The notes: a model not told the origin generated them from the sequence alone. 64,000 bases of DNA from Streptomyces dysideae (GCF_001514305.1 NZ_KQ949077.1:10641-74640), one strand, 5' to 3'. Shown: positions 53,346 through 62,531, numbered from the stretch's first letter. Numbers and translations are program-made.

Positions 53346-54809
53346 GTGGTGCCGGTGGGGGACAGGTCGCCATGGGGGCTCAGCTTTGCCCTGGAAGTGG
53401 ACGCACCCTCGGATCTGGCCTACGACGAGAGGCGGGCGGACGCCCTCATCACCGTCACGGCACGCTCCACCGCGCAGCCGGCCCCGGAGACGCCGGGTGC
53501 CGAAATCCTCATCATGGACCGGTCGTTGTCCATGTCCGGCCACAAGCTGGACGAAGCGAAACGCGCGATGTGCGCGGCCATCGACACCCTGCGGGACGGC
53601 ACCCTCCTGGGTATCGTCGCGGGCCACCACAAGGCCGAGGTGATCTTCCCGGCCACCGGTGGACTGGCCCGTGTCGACGCCGCGACGAGGGAGGACGCCA
53701 AGCTCCGGGTCATCGGCCAGCTGGCCGAGGGCGGTACGGCGATCGGCCGGTGGCTGGACTGCGCCCGCCGGCTCTTCTCGTCGGCGGCCTCCCCCGGCAC
53801 CGTGCGCCACGCGGTGCTCTACACGGACGGCAACGACGAGCACGAATCGCCCGAACAGCTCGGCGAGGTACTCACCGCGTGCACCGACCGGTTCGTCTGC
53901 GACGCACGCGGGCTGGGCGACGACTGGCGCTACGCCGAGCTGCTGCGCATCACCGAGGCCCTGCACGGCACCGCCGAGGCCGTCGTCACCGTCTCCGACC
54001 TCACCGAGGACTTCACCCGGCTGATGCGACAGGCGCAGCGCATCGTCGTGCCCCGGGTGTATCTGGGCCTGCGCCTGAACGACCGGTTCCAGCTCGCCTT
54101 CGTACGGCAGACCCGCCCCGTCGAGGCCGAACTGACGGCACGTCAGCAGCATGACGGTGAGACACACGTCCCGCTCGGCTCCTGGCCGCCGGAGGCCCGC
54201 CAGTACCAGGTCTCCCTCCGCTTCGACCCCGACGCGCTGACCGTCGACGAGAACCTGCGCGCCGCCCGCATCACCCTGCACGCCGAGCGCCCCGACGGCA
54301 CGCGCTCACCGTGCTCCGAGACCGCGGCCATGGTCGTACGGCGCCGGTCGACACCCCATGTCGGCATCCCCCGGTCCCCCGACCTGACCCGGGTCGAGAA
54401 CGAACGCGAGCTCGGCATGGCGATGCGCGCCTGCGCCGACGCCCATCTGCGCGGTGACCTCGACCGGGCGGACCAGGAGCTGCTCCTCGCGATCGGCCTC
54501 GCCGAAGACCTCCGGGACACCGGGCGGTTACGGCTGCTGCGCGCGGTGGCGACGACCGGTCCCGACGGCCGGCTGCGGGTGCGGCGCGACGTGTCCCGGG
54601 GGGAGATGCAGGGCATCGGGGTCGACTCGACCAAGACCGCGGCGCCCCAGGTCGACGCGATCGAACTCCCGCCGGGCGATGCCCCGTTGCCGCGGGTGTG
54701 CGCGCGCTGCGGGACGACGGCCATGTCGCCCACCGCCAGGTTCTGCGAGAAGTGCGGTCACCGTTTCGGGGCCGCCGGGCCGGCCGGTGAGCCGGCGGAC
54801 GCTTCGTGA
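53346..54809 (+). CDS. vWA-domain protein with C-terminal zinc ribbon
   Basis: A cytoplasmic protein of about 487 residues. The vWA domain lies in the first half: MIDAS residues in ILIMDRSLSMSG, a Thr in EGGTAIGRWLDCA and Asp in VLYTDGNDEHES. The middle is beta-rich, and the C-terminus ends in a zinc ribbon (RVCARCGTTAM...RFCEKCGHRF). The start is uncertain: GTGs at 53346, 53349 and 53355 all fit, and an ATG at 53214 inside the kinase gene is open. The gene contains one TTA codon (54528-54530), so its translation should need the bldA tRNA. Its stop overlaps the next gene (GTGA). Confidence 0.85.
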   Translation: MVPVGDRSPWGLSFALEVDAPSDLAYDERRADALITVTARSTAQPAPETPGAEILIMDRSLSMSGHKLDEAKRAMCAAIDTLRDGTLLGIVAGHHKAEVIFPATGGLARVDAATREDAKLRVIGQLAEGGTAIGRWLDCARRLFSSAASPGTVRHAVLYTDGNDEHESPEQLGEVLTACTDRFVCDARGLGDDWRYAELLRITEALHGTAEAVVTVSDLTEDFTRLMRQAQRIVVPRVYLGLRLNDRFQLAFVRQTRPVEAELTARQQHDGETHVPLGSWPPEARQYQVSLRFDPDALTVDENLRAARITLHAERPDGTRSPCSETAAMVVRRRSTPHVGIPRSPDLTRVENERELGMAMRACADAHLRGDLDRADQELLLAIGLAEDLRDTGRLRLLRAVATTGPDGRLRVRRDVSRGEMQGIGVDSTKTAAPQVDAIELPPGDAPLPRVCARCGTTAMSPTARFCEKCGHRFGAAGPAGEPADAS

Positions 54810-55696
54810 GCGCGGCGAGACGGCCCTTCGGGACGAGGCACCCGATCGTGGTGCTGCGCCGGCTCAGAGCGGGCGTGCTGGGCATGGTGGCCCTGTCGGC
54901 GCTGCTGTATCTGGTGGTGGTCAACCGGGCGGGCGAGCAGATCGCCGCCGCCCAGCGCACGCGTGCGGCCATCGCGGACATCCAGGAGGCGCACGTCGAG
55001 GCCGGGAAGGCGAACGACGCGCTGGAGAAGGCCTCCAGGACCCGGGCGGTCAACCTGATCGGGCCGGGCGCCGAGTTCGACAACGCCACCGCCCGCGTGG
55101 GCACCCTCCTCACCTCGGCGACCGGGGGCAACGCGGCCGGGGAGCAGGGACTGCACCACTTCCAGTTCGTCCAGGGCCAGTTGAAGACCTGCGTGCAGCT
55201 GGCCAACAGCGCGGGCGACGACGGCGTGGTGTGGGCGCGCGACGCACTGGACGACGAGCCGGAGACGGACGGCGCGGACGAGGTCCGGTTCACCGGCGGC
55301 CTGATGGAATCGCTCGAAGACCTCAGGGAGATCGAGTCCACCGCCCTCGACGAACAGCTCCGGTCGCGCTGGCTGAACCCCTCCCTCCTGTGGCCCCTGC
55401 TCCTCGCCCCGGTGGCCGTCATGCTGCTGCTGGTCGTCGCGACCGGCCTGGTCGTCGCCCGCCACTTCCGGCGCTACCCCCACCCGGCGCTCGGCGTGGC
55501 GCTGCTGGCGACCGCGTCCGTCGCCGTCACCACCTGTGTGCTGACCCGGGTCGGCCAGGACGAACTCGACGATCCGCTGCTGGCGGGCGAAGGGTGGATC
55601 ATGGCGATCGCGCTGCTTCTGCTCCTCGGCGCGGGTGCGCTCGCGTACCTGGCCTACCGTCCCCGTATCGCCGAGTACAGGTTCCCGCGCTCATGA
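54806..55696 (+). CDS. Four-TM membrane protein, GlnX-like sensor transducer
   Basis: A 296-residue protein starting at the GTG that overlaps the vWA stop. One helix (22-40) is followed by a 150-residue, mostly helical external domain (AAAQRTRAAIADIQEAHVEA and on), then three more helices (about 193-217, 228-248, 262-283). This layout, N-terminal helix, large external domain, three C-terminal helices, and its place between a PknG-like kinase and a binding lipoprotein match GlnX (Rv0412c) in the mycobacterial glnX-glnH-pknG operon. The external domain would then read out the lipoprotein. It overlaps the lipoprotein gene by four bases. Confidence 0.8.
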   Translation: MSAARRPFGTRHPIVVLRRLRAGVLGMVALSALLYLVVVNRAGEQIAAAQRTRAAIADIQEAHVEAGKANDALEKASRTRAVNLIGPGAEFDNATARVGTLLTSATGGNAAGEQGLHHFQFVQGQLKTCVQLANSAGDDGVVWARDALDDEPETDGADEVRFTGGLMESLEDLREIESTALDEQLRSRWLNPSLLWPLLLAPVAVMLLLVVATGLVVARHFRRYPHPALGVALLATASVAVTTCVLTRVGQDELDDPLLAGEGWIMAIALLLLLGAGALAYLAYRPRIAEYRFPRS

Positions 55697-56910
55697 GCAG
55701 GCTGACGGAATCGCTCGCGCGCTGTGCCCTGGTCCTCGGGCTGCTCCTGGCGGCGGCCGGGTGCGGTGCGCCGGAGAAGGACCGGGTGACGGTCATGGTC
55801 CCCTGGTCCGATGCCGAGTTCCAGGCGTTCCACTCGGTCATCAAGACGTTCGAGGACCGCTACGGCATCGACGTCGACGTGCAGGTCACCCGCGCCCTGA
55901 CCCAGCAGCTCGACGCCGCGGTGGCCGCGGACGCGGCGCCCGACCTGGCCGTGCTGCCGAGTGTCGGAGCGATCGCCAAGTACCAGGCGGGCGATTCCCT
56001 CAGGCCACTCGACGTCGACACGTCCTCGTTCGTCGAGCCGCTCCGCGAGCTGGCCATGGCGGACGGCGACGTCTACGCGGTCCCCGTCAAGGCCGACATC
56101 AAGAGCCTCGTCTGGTACGACCACAAGGTCACCAAGAAGCCGCCCGCGACCTGGGCCGCACTCGGGGCCAGGCCCGAGAGCTGGTGTCTCGGCCTGGAGT
56201 CCGGCCCGACGTCCGGCTGGCCCGGAGCGGACTGGATCGCGGACATCCTGCTCGCCGAAGAGGGCGTCGGCACCTACAAGGCCTGGGTCTCGGGCGGCAA
56301 GTGGGACTCGCCACCGGTCAGGGACGCGTGGAAGACGTGGCAGGACCTCGTCGGCGGCGGCACCCTCAAGGGCGCGTCCACCCGCAGGTTCAGCGAGGCC
56401 GCCGACGGAATGGCCGACAACACGTGTTCCCTCGGGCATGGCACGCTGTCCGCGATGGCCTTCCCGCTGGACCAGGTCGACAGGTACGCGTACGTGACGC
56501 CCTCCCCCGATCAAGTGCTAGAGGTCTCGGCGGACTTCGTCGGAAAGTTCACCGACAACAAGAGCGCCGACACGCTCATCTCCTACCTGGCGAGCCCTCA
56601 AGCCCAGCGGGCCTGGGTGAACGGACCCGGATACGCGCTCTCCGCCAACGAGGAGGTGACGCAGTACGACAACAGCACTCAGGCGCGGATAGCGGGGATG
56701 CTCCGCTCCGGTCACACGCTCTGCTTCAGCGCCGCCGACGCGATGGATCCCGACGTGTCCGCCGCCTTCTACCGGGCGGTCCTGAACTTCGCGGACGGCG
56801 CAGAACTGACCGGCCTGCTGCAAGCGCTCGACAGAGTCAGCAAGGAGATGCGGGACCCGCCGCCGCCCTCCCCGCCCTCCCCGCTCTGCGGCACCCCGAA
56901 CAAAGACTGA
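55693..56910 (+). CDS. Extracellular solute-binding lipoprotein (family 1-like)
   Basis: A 405-residue lipoprotein with signal RCALVLGLLLAAAGC and the lipobox cysteine at about residue 24. The mature part is a type 1 extracellular solute-binding protein: VTVMVPWSDAEFQAFHSVIK, FEDRYGIDVDVQVTRAL, DLAVLPSVGAIAKYQAGDSL and PVKADIKSLVWYDHK. No permease or ATPase gene is near, so it more likely senses a ligand for the neighbouring membrane protein than feeds a transporter, as GlnH does for PknG. It starts inside the upstream stop (ATGA). Confidence 0.9.
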   Translation: MSRLTESLARCALVLGLLLAAAGCGAPEKDRVTVMVPWSDAEFQAFHSVIKTFEDRYGIDVDVQVTRALTQQLDAAVAADAAPDLAVLPSVGAIAKYQAGDSLRPLDVDTSSFVEPLRELAMADGDVYAVPVKADIKSLVWYDHKVTKKPPATWAALGARPESWCLGLESGPTSGWPGADWIADILLAEEGVGTYKAWVSGGKWDSPPVRDAWKTWQDLVGGGTLKGASTRRFSEAADGMADNTCSLGHGTLSAMAFPLDQVDRYAYVTPSPDQVLEVSADFVGKFTDNKSADTLISYLASPQAQRAWVNGPGYALSANEEVTQYDNSTQARIAGMLRSGHTLCFSAADAMDPDVSAAFYRAVLNFADGAELTGLLQALDRVSKEMRDPPPPSPPSPLCGTPNKD

Positions 56911-56933
56911 CCCGTACGCGCCCAGGAGGCCCC

Positions 56934-57281
56934 ATGCCGGACGCCGTCCAGTTCACCCTCTCCGACGGAACCGTCGTCCTCGTCGCCCCGCCTGCCCGCG
57001 CCGGCACCGGAGCCGTGGGACTCGGCACCCGCCTGGAGAGCGCGGGGAGGTCCCTGAGCGAGGCGCTCGCACCGGTCACCGCCGCCGCGTCCGAGGTGAT
57101 CGGCGGGTTCCGGTCCCTCGCCCAGCGGCCCGACGAGGTGGAGGTGACCTTCGGTGTCGTACTGGACGGCAAGCTCGGCGCCGTCCTGGCGAGCGCCAGT
57201 GCGGGTGCCCACCTCGACGTGACCCTCCGCTGGAACGCCACGGACCCGGCACCTCCCTCGGACGACGCCGGGCCCTCCTGA
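56934..57281 (+). CDS. Trypsin-co-occurring domain protein (TCO1/CU044_2847-like)
   Basis: A 115-residue single-domain protein, with AGGAGG just before the ATG. It has the pattern of trypsin-co-occurring domain 1: VQFTLSDGTVVLVAP at the start, a helix with RSLSEALAPVTAAASEVIGG, and the closing strands DEVEVTFGVVLDGKLGAVLA and AHLDVTLRW. These proteins accompany trypsin-like proteases in actinobacterial conflict-type loci and are thought to be the protease's partner or substrate. As the last gene of the six, it pairs with the protease encoded first. Confidence 0.88.
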   Translation: MPDAVQFTLSDGTVVLVAPPARAGTGAVGLGTRLESAGRSLSEALAPVTAAASEVIGGFRSLAQRPDEVEVTFGVVLDGKLGAVLASASAGAHLDVTLRWNATDPAPPSDDAGPS

Positions 57282-57601
57282 CCGGCGCACCCGGCGAACA
57301 GCCGGAGCGGATGCGGCCGGTGGCGGGCTTGTCCGTCGGGTTGGGAGCAGTTCCTGTATTGGTCGGTCATCGTTGGCTGTTTCGGGCAGCGCGGTCTGCG
57401 GTGCGGGGCCTGACGGGTGAGCAACAGACCGCCAAGGCGGCAGGGGTACGGCGTCCAGCCCACGAAGGTCAGCCACTCACCACCCGCAGCCCTCCCGGCC
57501 TGCGGCCGTTGAGACGGTCGAGCGCGGTGGCCGTGGCCTCGTCGGCCGGCATGGGCCGGCGTGGCCGTGCCCCGGCCTGGTTCCACCGTGCCGGGCCACG
57601 G
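57282..57601. other. 320-base convergent intergenic region
   Basis: It lies between the last gene of the six-gene operon and the stop of the antiporter operon. No gene is supported on either strand. Short GC-rich inverted repeats (for example GCCGGC-ATGG-GCCGGC near 57545-57560) may serve as terminators, but none is strong. Confidence 0.4.
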
Positions 57602-59287
57602 TTACAGCAGCGCCAGCAAGAGCACGGTCCCCAGCAGGAAGACGGCCCACCAGACCATCACATGGGTCGACCACGGCGTCGCCAGTTCTGCCTCCGGCCG
57701 CAACGGGCGGGTGGTCGCGCTCCACAGGTTCCTGCCGCGGTGGCGCAGAGGCGGGCCCAGAGCGCGGCGCAGCCGGGTGACGGCGTGGGACAGCGCGTGC
57801 CAACCGCGCGGCAGCACCCGGCGGTAGACCACGTCGGCGTCGAGGTTGACCGAGCGGAGCTCCGGTGGGTAGAGGCCGGTGCGGACCAGCAGGGTGAAGG
57901 CCATCGAGGCGAGCAGGAGCAGTTGCAGCTGGTTGATGACGTGCGGGGCGGTGTAGGGCACGTAGTCCACTGGGTGCGGGAGGAGTTCGTACAAGAGGTT
58001 CGGTGCCACCCCGATGCCTACGCAGATCAGCGCGGCCAGCGTCATGGCCACGCGCATGTTGAGCGGGGCCTCGGCCACTCGGTGACCCCGGTCGTGGGCG
58101 AAGAAGGCGAAGTACGGGATCTTGATGCCGGCGTGGTGGAAGACGCCGGCCGAGGCGAAGAGGAGCAGCAGCCAGACCACGGTCAGATGCTCCTGCCCGA
58201 CCGCCTCCATGATCATCGACTTGGTCGCGAACGCGGAGAACAGCGGGAACGCGGAGATGGATGCCGCGCCGACCATGCACAGAGCCGCCGTCTGGGGCAT
58301 GGACTTGTAGAGGCCGCCGAGTTCGGAACCCTTGGTGGTGCCCGTGCGCAGCAGCACCGCGCCCATGGCCATGAACAGCAGGCTCTTGAACACCATGTCC
58401 GCCACGGCGTGCGCGCTCGCACCGTTGACCCCGAGTGCGCCGCCGACCCCGACGCCCGCCACCATGAACCCCAGCTGGTTGATCATGCTGTAGGCGAGCA
58501 CCCGGCGCAGGTCGTTCTCGATCACGGCGTAGAAGATCGGGAAGACCGTCATCGCGGCGCCGACCCAGATCAGCAGGTCGGTGCCCGGGAAGCCGCGCGC
58601 CAGCACATAGACCGCGAGCTTGGTCGTGAACGGGGACAGCGCCACCGCGCCGACGACCGTCGCCTCCGGGTAGGTGTCGGTCAGCCAGGCATGCAGGAGA
58701 GGGAAGGCGCACTTGATGCCCACCGCGAGCAGGATCAGGGCGTCTCCGGGGCCGTTCAGGCCGAGGTAGCCGAACGCGAGGCCCTCGCCGGCCTGGATCC
58801 GTAGCGCGATTCCGGCCAGCATCAGCAGGCCGGAGATCAATTGTGCGACCAGGTAGCGCATTCCGGCGCGGTAGCTGCGTTCGGTGCGGCCCGCCCAGAT
58901 CAGGAAGGCCGAGGACAGGCCGGCGAGCTCCCAGAACACGAACAGGGTCACGAGGTCACCGGCGAGCGCGCCGCCGACCGCGGTGCCGGCGTAGAGCGGG
59001 ATGACCGCCTGCTGCAGGGGGTCCCGCAGGTGCAGGGCGTAGATCGTGGTCAGCAGCGCGGCGACCAGGAAACCGGTGGCGAACAAGCGGGACAGGGCGT
59101 CGATCCGTACCGGGGTCAGCTCCAGGCCGAAGAGGGCGATGCCGGCGCCGGGGCCCTCGGGCAGCAGCCACAGTACGACCAGGCCCGCCACCGGCAGCAG
59201 CAGCATCAGGACGCGGCGCGGCAGCCCGCGCAGCAGGGGCACACCGGCGGCGCCGAGCATCAGCAGCAGAGCGGGGCTACTCGTCAT
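57602..59287 (-). CDS. Proton/cation antiporter membrane subunit (MrpD/NuoM-like)
   Basis: A 561-residue membrane protein of the complex I NuoL/M/N family with about 14 helices. The conserved core includes FVFWELAGLSSAFLIWAGRT, KCAFPLLHAWLTDTYPEATV with the channel Lys and His, and VLAYSMINQLGFMVAGVGVG. It ends with an extra helix (MVWWAVFLLGTVLLLALL). The ATG at 59287 lies inside the end of the small two-TM gene (11-base overlap). It is the last gene of the antiporter operon in the minus direction. Confidence 0.92.
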   Translation of the reverse strand: MTSSPALLLMLGAAGVPLLRGLPRRVLMLLLPVAGLVVLWLLPEGPGAGIALFGLELTPVRIDALSRLFATGFLVAALLTTIYALHLRDPLQQAVIPLYAGTAVGGALAGDLVTLFVFWELAGLSSAFLIWAGRTERSYRAGMRYLVAQLISGLLMLAGIALRIQAGEGLAFGYLGLNGPGDALILLAVGIKCAFPLLHAWLTDTYPEATVVGAVALSPFTTKLAVYVLARGFPGTDLLIWVGAAMTVFPIFYAVIENDLRRVLAYSMINQLGFMVAGVGVGGALGVNGASAHAVADMVFKSLLFMAMGAVLLRTGTTKGSELGGLYKSMPQTAALCMVGAASISAFPLFSAFATKSMIMEAVGQEHLTVVWLLLLFASAGVFHHAGIKIPYFAFFAHDRGHRVAEAPLNMRVAMTLAALICVGIGVAPNLLYELLPHPVDYVPYTAPHVINQLQLLLLASMAFTLLVRTGLYPPELRSVNLDADVVYRRVLPRGWHALSHAVTRLRRALGPPLRHRGRNLWSATTRPLRPEAELATPWSTHVMVWWAVFLLGTVLLLALL

Positions 59288-59582
59288 CGCGGTCCCGTTC
59301 CGACGGCTCGTAGTAGTCCTCGTCGCGCCGCAGCAGCCGCCGCAGCCCCTTGGCCGTGAGCACGAGGGTCACGCTGCCCACGAAGCCGTAGACGGCGTAG
59401 AACGCGGGCCACCGTTCGACGGAGAAGTAGGGGTGCTTGGTGTAGAAGAAGTCGGCCAGCAGGGCCAGCGCACACAGCACGGCCAGGCCGTACACGATGC
59501 GGGTCACGTTGCGCGGCTCGTCCAGCCAGCGGCGGTCGTCGAGCTCGCGGTCGTCATCGACCGGACGGTGGTCGTCGCTCAC
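59277..59582 (-). CDS. Small two-TM protein in the antiporter operon
   Basis: A 101-residue protein with highly acidic ends and two helices (VYGLAVLCALALLADFFYT; the FYAVYGFVGSVTLVLTAKGL segment). It starts at the GTG overlapping the stop of the upstream subunit gene (GTGA) and overlaps the next gene by 11 bases. The family is not recognised; its position suggests an accessory subunit of the complex. Confidence 0.8.
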   Translation of the reverse strand: MSDDHRPVDDDRELDDRRWLDEPRNVTRIVYGLAVLCALALLADFFYTKHPYFSVERWPAFYAVYGFVGSVTLVLTAKGLRRLLRRDEDYYEPSERDRDDE

Positions 59583-61060
59583 GGCAGCTCCAGGGTCCCG
59601 GCCAGCGGTTCGAGTACGGCGTCCGCGCCGAAGAACAGCGCGACGCAGCCGAGCGCGGTCAGGGTCAGTGGCCCGGTCATCACGAGCGGGGCCTCACCGT
59701 GCGCCGGCAGGTCGGCCGGCGGCCGCAGGAACGCGCGCACCGCGATCGGCATCAGATAGGCCACGGCGAGCAGCGAGCCGACGAGCAGCACCGCGAGCGG
59801 GACGACCTGATCCGCCTCGGCCGTGCCGAGGAGCATCAGCCACTTGCTCCAGGTACCGCCCGTGGGAGGCAGGCCGATGATCGAGACCGTGGCCGTCAGG
59901 AACGCGGCGAACGTCCACGGCATGGTGCGGCCGAGCCCGTCGAGTTCGCTGACGCGGGTCTTCCCGGCCGTGACGGCGATGGCGCCCGCGCACAGGAACA
60001 GGGTGATCTTGCCGACCGCATGGGTGACCATGTGCAGGGCGCCACCCGCGGCGGCGACCTCGTGGGCCAGTGTCGCGGCCAGCACGATGTAGGCGAGCTG
60101 GCTGACCGTGGAGTAGGCCAGCCGGCGCTTGAGGTTGTCCGACCGTATCGCCACGATCGCGGCGGCGATCAGCGTGAACGAGGCCACCCACTTCATCGGC
60201 TCCGTGGCCCCGCTCTCGCGCAGGGTGTCCAGGCCGAACACGTACACGGCGACCTTCAGGACCGTGAAGACCCCGGCCTTGACCACGGCCACCGCGTGCA
60301 GCAGCGCCGACACCGGGGCGGGGGCCACCATGGCCGCGGGCAACCAGCGGTGTACCGGCATCAGCGCCGCCTTGCCGATGCCGAACAGGTAGAGCGCGAA
60401 GAGCAGGGTGAGCACCCCGGATCCGGCCTGGCCGGCCAGGATCCCGCCGAGCCGGAAGTCCGTGGTGCCGGCCAGGACCCAGGTCCAGATGATCGCGGGC
60501 AGCAGCAGTCCGATGGAGGTGACCAGGAGCATCACCACATACGTGCGTGCCCCGCGCCGGGCCTGCTTGTCGCCGTGGTGGGCCACCAGGGGCCAGGTCG
60601 CCAGGGTCATCAGCTCGTACCCGATGAACAGGGTGACCAGGTTGGCCGACAGCGCGATCCACATCGCGGACGCGATCGCCAGCGCGAAGAAGGCGAAGAA
60701 CCTGTCCAGGGCGGGCTCTCGCGCGGCGCGCAGGTAACCGGCGGCGTAGACGGTGGTCACCGGCCAGAGCACCGCGGCGACCGAGGCGAACAGCAGGCCC
60801 AGCGGTTCGAGCGCGAACTCCAGCGACAGGCCGGGCAGCCACGTCCACAGCTCGAAGCGCAGGCCGTCGTCGGCCACGGGCCACAGGGCGAGCACCACGC
60901 CCGTCAGCGCGAGGCCGACGGCGACCGAAGCCGCCTCACGGGCGATCGGCCGGTGCCGCAGGAGCAGTACGGCACCACAGGCCAGCAGGGGAAGGGCCAC
61001 CGCGGCCGGAAGGGCGGCGGCCCGGTCGGGGGAGGTCCAGGCGGCGGTCAGCTCAGCCAC
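59579..61060 (-). CDS. Proton/cation antiporter membrane subunit (NuoL/MrpA-N-like)
   Basis: A 493-residue subunit of the same NuoL/M/N family. The GTG at 61060 (VAELTAAWTSPDRAAALPAA) overlaps the stop of the preceding gene by eight bases; a longer open frame upstream is not coding-like. Core motifs include LFIGYELMTLATWPLVAHHG, GKAALMPVHRWLPAAMVAPA and LAYSTVSQLAYIVLAATLAH. It is one of three such subunits in the operon. Confidence 0.92.
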   Translation of the reverse strand: MAELTAAWTSPDRAAALPAAVALPLLACGAVLLLRHRPIAREAASVAVGLALTGVVLALWPVADDGLRFELWTWLPGLSLEFALEPLGLLFASVAAVLWPVTTVYAAGYLRAAREPALDRFFAFFALAIASAMWIALSANLVTLFIGYELMTLATWPLVAHHGDKQARRGARTYVVMLLVTSIGLLLPAIIWTWVLAGTTDFRLGGILAGQAGSGVLTLLFALYLFGIGKAALMPVHRWLPAAMVAPAPVSALLHAVAVVKAGVFTVLKVAVYVFGLDTLRESGATEPMKWVASFTLIAAAIVAIRSDNLKRRLAYSTVSQLAYIVLAATLAHEVAAAGGALHMVTHAVGKITLFLCAGAIAVTAGKTRVSELDGLGRTMPWTFAAFLTATVSIIGLPPTGGTWSKWLMLLGTAEADQVVPLAVLLVGSLLAVAYLMPIAVRAFLRPPADLPAHGEAPLVMTGPLTLTALGCVALFFGADAVLEPLAGTLELP

Positions 61061-62531
61061 CCCCCTTGCCGAGCAGTGCTTCGGCCGCGGCGTCGGCGAG
61101 GTGGGCCGGCAGGGAGGCGTCGATCCCGAAATAGACCGACAGCAGGACGAGGAACCAGATGGCCGCGACCATCGACGCCGGTGGGCGCAGCGGTTCGGGC
61201 CCGTCGGGCGGCTCACGGAACCAGGCGACCTCGACGACACGACCGACGTAGACCAGGGCGAGCAGCGACCCGGCCAGCATGGCCACGAGCACGGGCCACT
61301 GGTCCCGCTCGACCAGCGCCGTCACCAGCGCCCACTTGCTGACGAAGCCCGCGGTCGGCGGCACCCCGACCAGGCCGAGGCCGGCCACCACGAACGCGGC
61401 GAACGTCCAGGGCATCCGGCGCCCGAGCCCGGCCAGGTCCGTCAGCCGGACCGAGCCGAGCCGCAGCAACAGCAGCCCGGCGATCGCGAACAGCGCGGCC
61501 TTGGTCACCGAATGCATGATCATGTACAGATACGCGGCGGAGACGCCGACCGTGGTGGCCAGGCTGACTCCGGCCACGATGTAGCCGACCTGCGCGACGC
61601 TGGACCAGGCCAGCACGTACCGGAGGTCGTCCTGGAAGCACGCGGCGGCGGAGCCCGCCAGGATTCCCAGACAGGCCAGGATCAGGCCGATCCGGTCGAT
61701 GGGCATCGACCCGAACACCAGCGACGCGCCGAAGACGGTGAACGCGAACCGGCAGAACACGTAGATCGCGACCTTGGTGCCCGTCGCGGCGACGAACGTG
61801 CTCACGGCGGACGGCGCTTCCCCATAGGCCGCGGGCAACCAGGCATGCAGCGGGAAGACGGCCATCTTGACCGCGAGACCGACGAAGACGAAGACCACGG
61901 CGGCCTGCAGCGCGCGGTTGTCGTGACCGCCGGTCAGCCGCTGCGCCAGGTCGGCCATGTTCAGCGTGCCGGTGACCGCGTAGGCCAGGCCGATGCCGAT
62001 CAGCAGGAACGTCGCCCCGATGGTGCCGATCACCAGGTAGCGGAAACTGGCCAGCAGCGCCTGCCTGCGGCGCCCCATCGCGATCATGGTGTAGGTCGAG
62101 AGCGAGCTGATCTCAAGGAACACGAAGGCGTTGAACACGTCCCCGGTGATGGCCAGGCCCAGCAGCCCGGCCAGGGTGAGACACAGGCATGCGTAGAGCA
62201 GCGGGGTACGCCTGGCGTCGAGCTCGGCCGCGACACTGCGACGGCTGTAGACCGCGACGACCACGGCGCTCAGCGACACCAGCAGCAGCACGGGGGTGTT
62301 GAAGCCGTTGACCACGAACTCGATGCCGTACGGCGCCTGCCAGTCGCCCATCGCGTACTGCAGCGCCCCGGTCCGGTCCACGCGCTCGGCCAGCCAGACG
62401 GCGCAGGTCAGGGAGGCCAGGGCGGCGACGAGGAACAGCAGCCATGCCACGAGCCGTGAGCGCAGCAGCACACAGAGCGGCGCGCAGAGCAGAGGGACCG
62501 CCACCTGCAGTGCCGGCAGCTGACCCGTCAT
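61053..62531 (-). CDS. Mrp antiporter subunit D (MnhD/NuoN-like)
   Basis: A 492-residue subunit. Core motifs are NAFVFLEISSLSTYTMIAMG, VKMAVFPLHAWLPAAYGEAP and LRYVLAWSSVAQVGYIVAGV. It follows the MnhC-like gene directly (ATGA overlap), the usual C-D order of Mrp operons. This identifies it as the best MnhD candidate of the three. It probably exchanges protons for Na+ or K+ with the other subunits. Confidence 0.93.
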   Translation of the reverse strand: MTGQLPALQVAVPLLCAPLCVLLRSRLVAWLLFLVAALASLTCAVWLAERVDRTGALQYAMGDWQAPYGIEFVVNGFNTPVLLLVSLSAVVVAVYSRRSVAAELDARRTPLLYACLCLTLAGLLGLAITGDVFNAFVFLEISSLSTYTMIAMGRRRQALLASFRYLVIGTIGATFLLIGIGLAYAVTGTLNMADLAQRLTGGHDNRALQAAVVFVFVGLAVKMAVFPLHAWLPAAYGEAPSAVSTFVAATGTKVAIYVFCRFAFTVFGASLVFGSMPIDRIGLILACLGILAGSAAACFQDDLRYVLAWSSVAQVGYIVAGVSLATTVGVSAAYLYMIMHSVTKAALFAIAGLLLLRLGSVRLTDLAGLGRRMPWTFAAFVVAGLGLVGVPPTAGFVSKWALVTALVERDQWPVLVAMLAGSLLALVYVGRVVEVAWFREPPDGPEPLRPPASMVAAIWFLVLLSVYFGIDASLPAHLADAAAEALLGKGGG

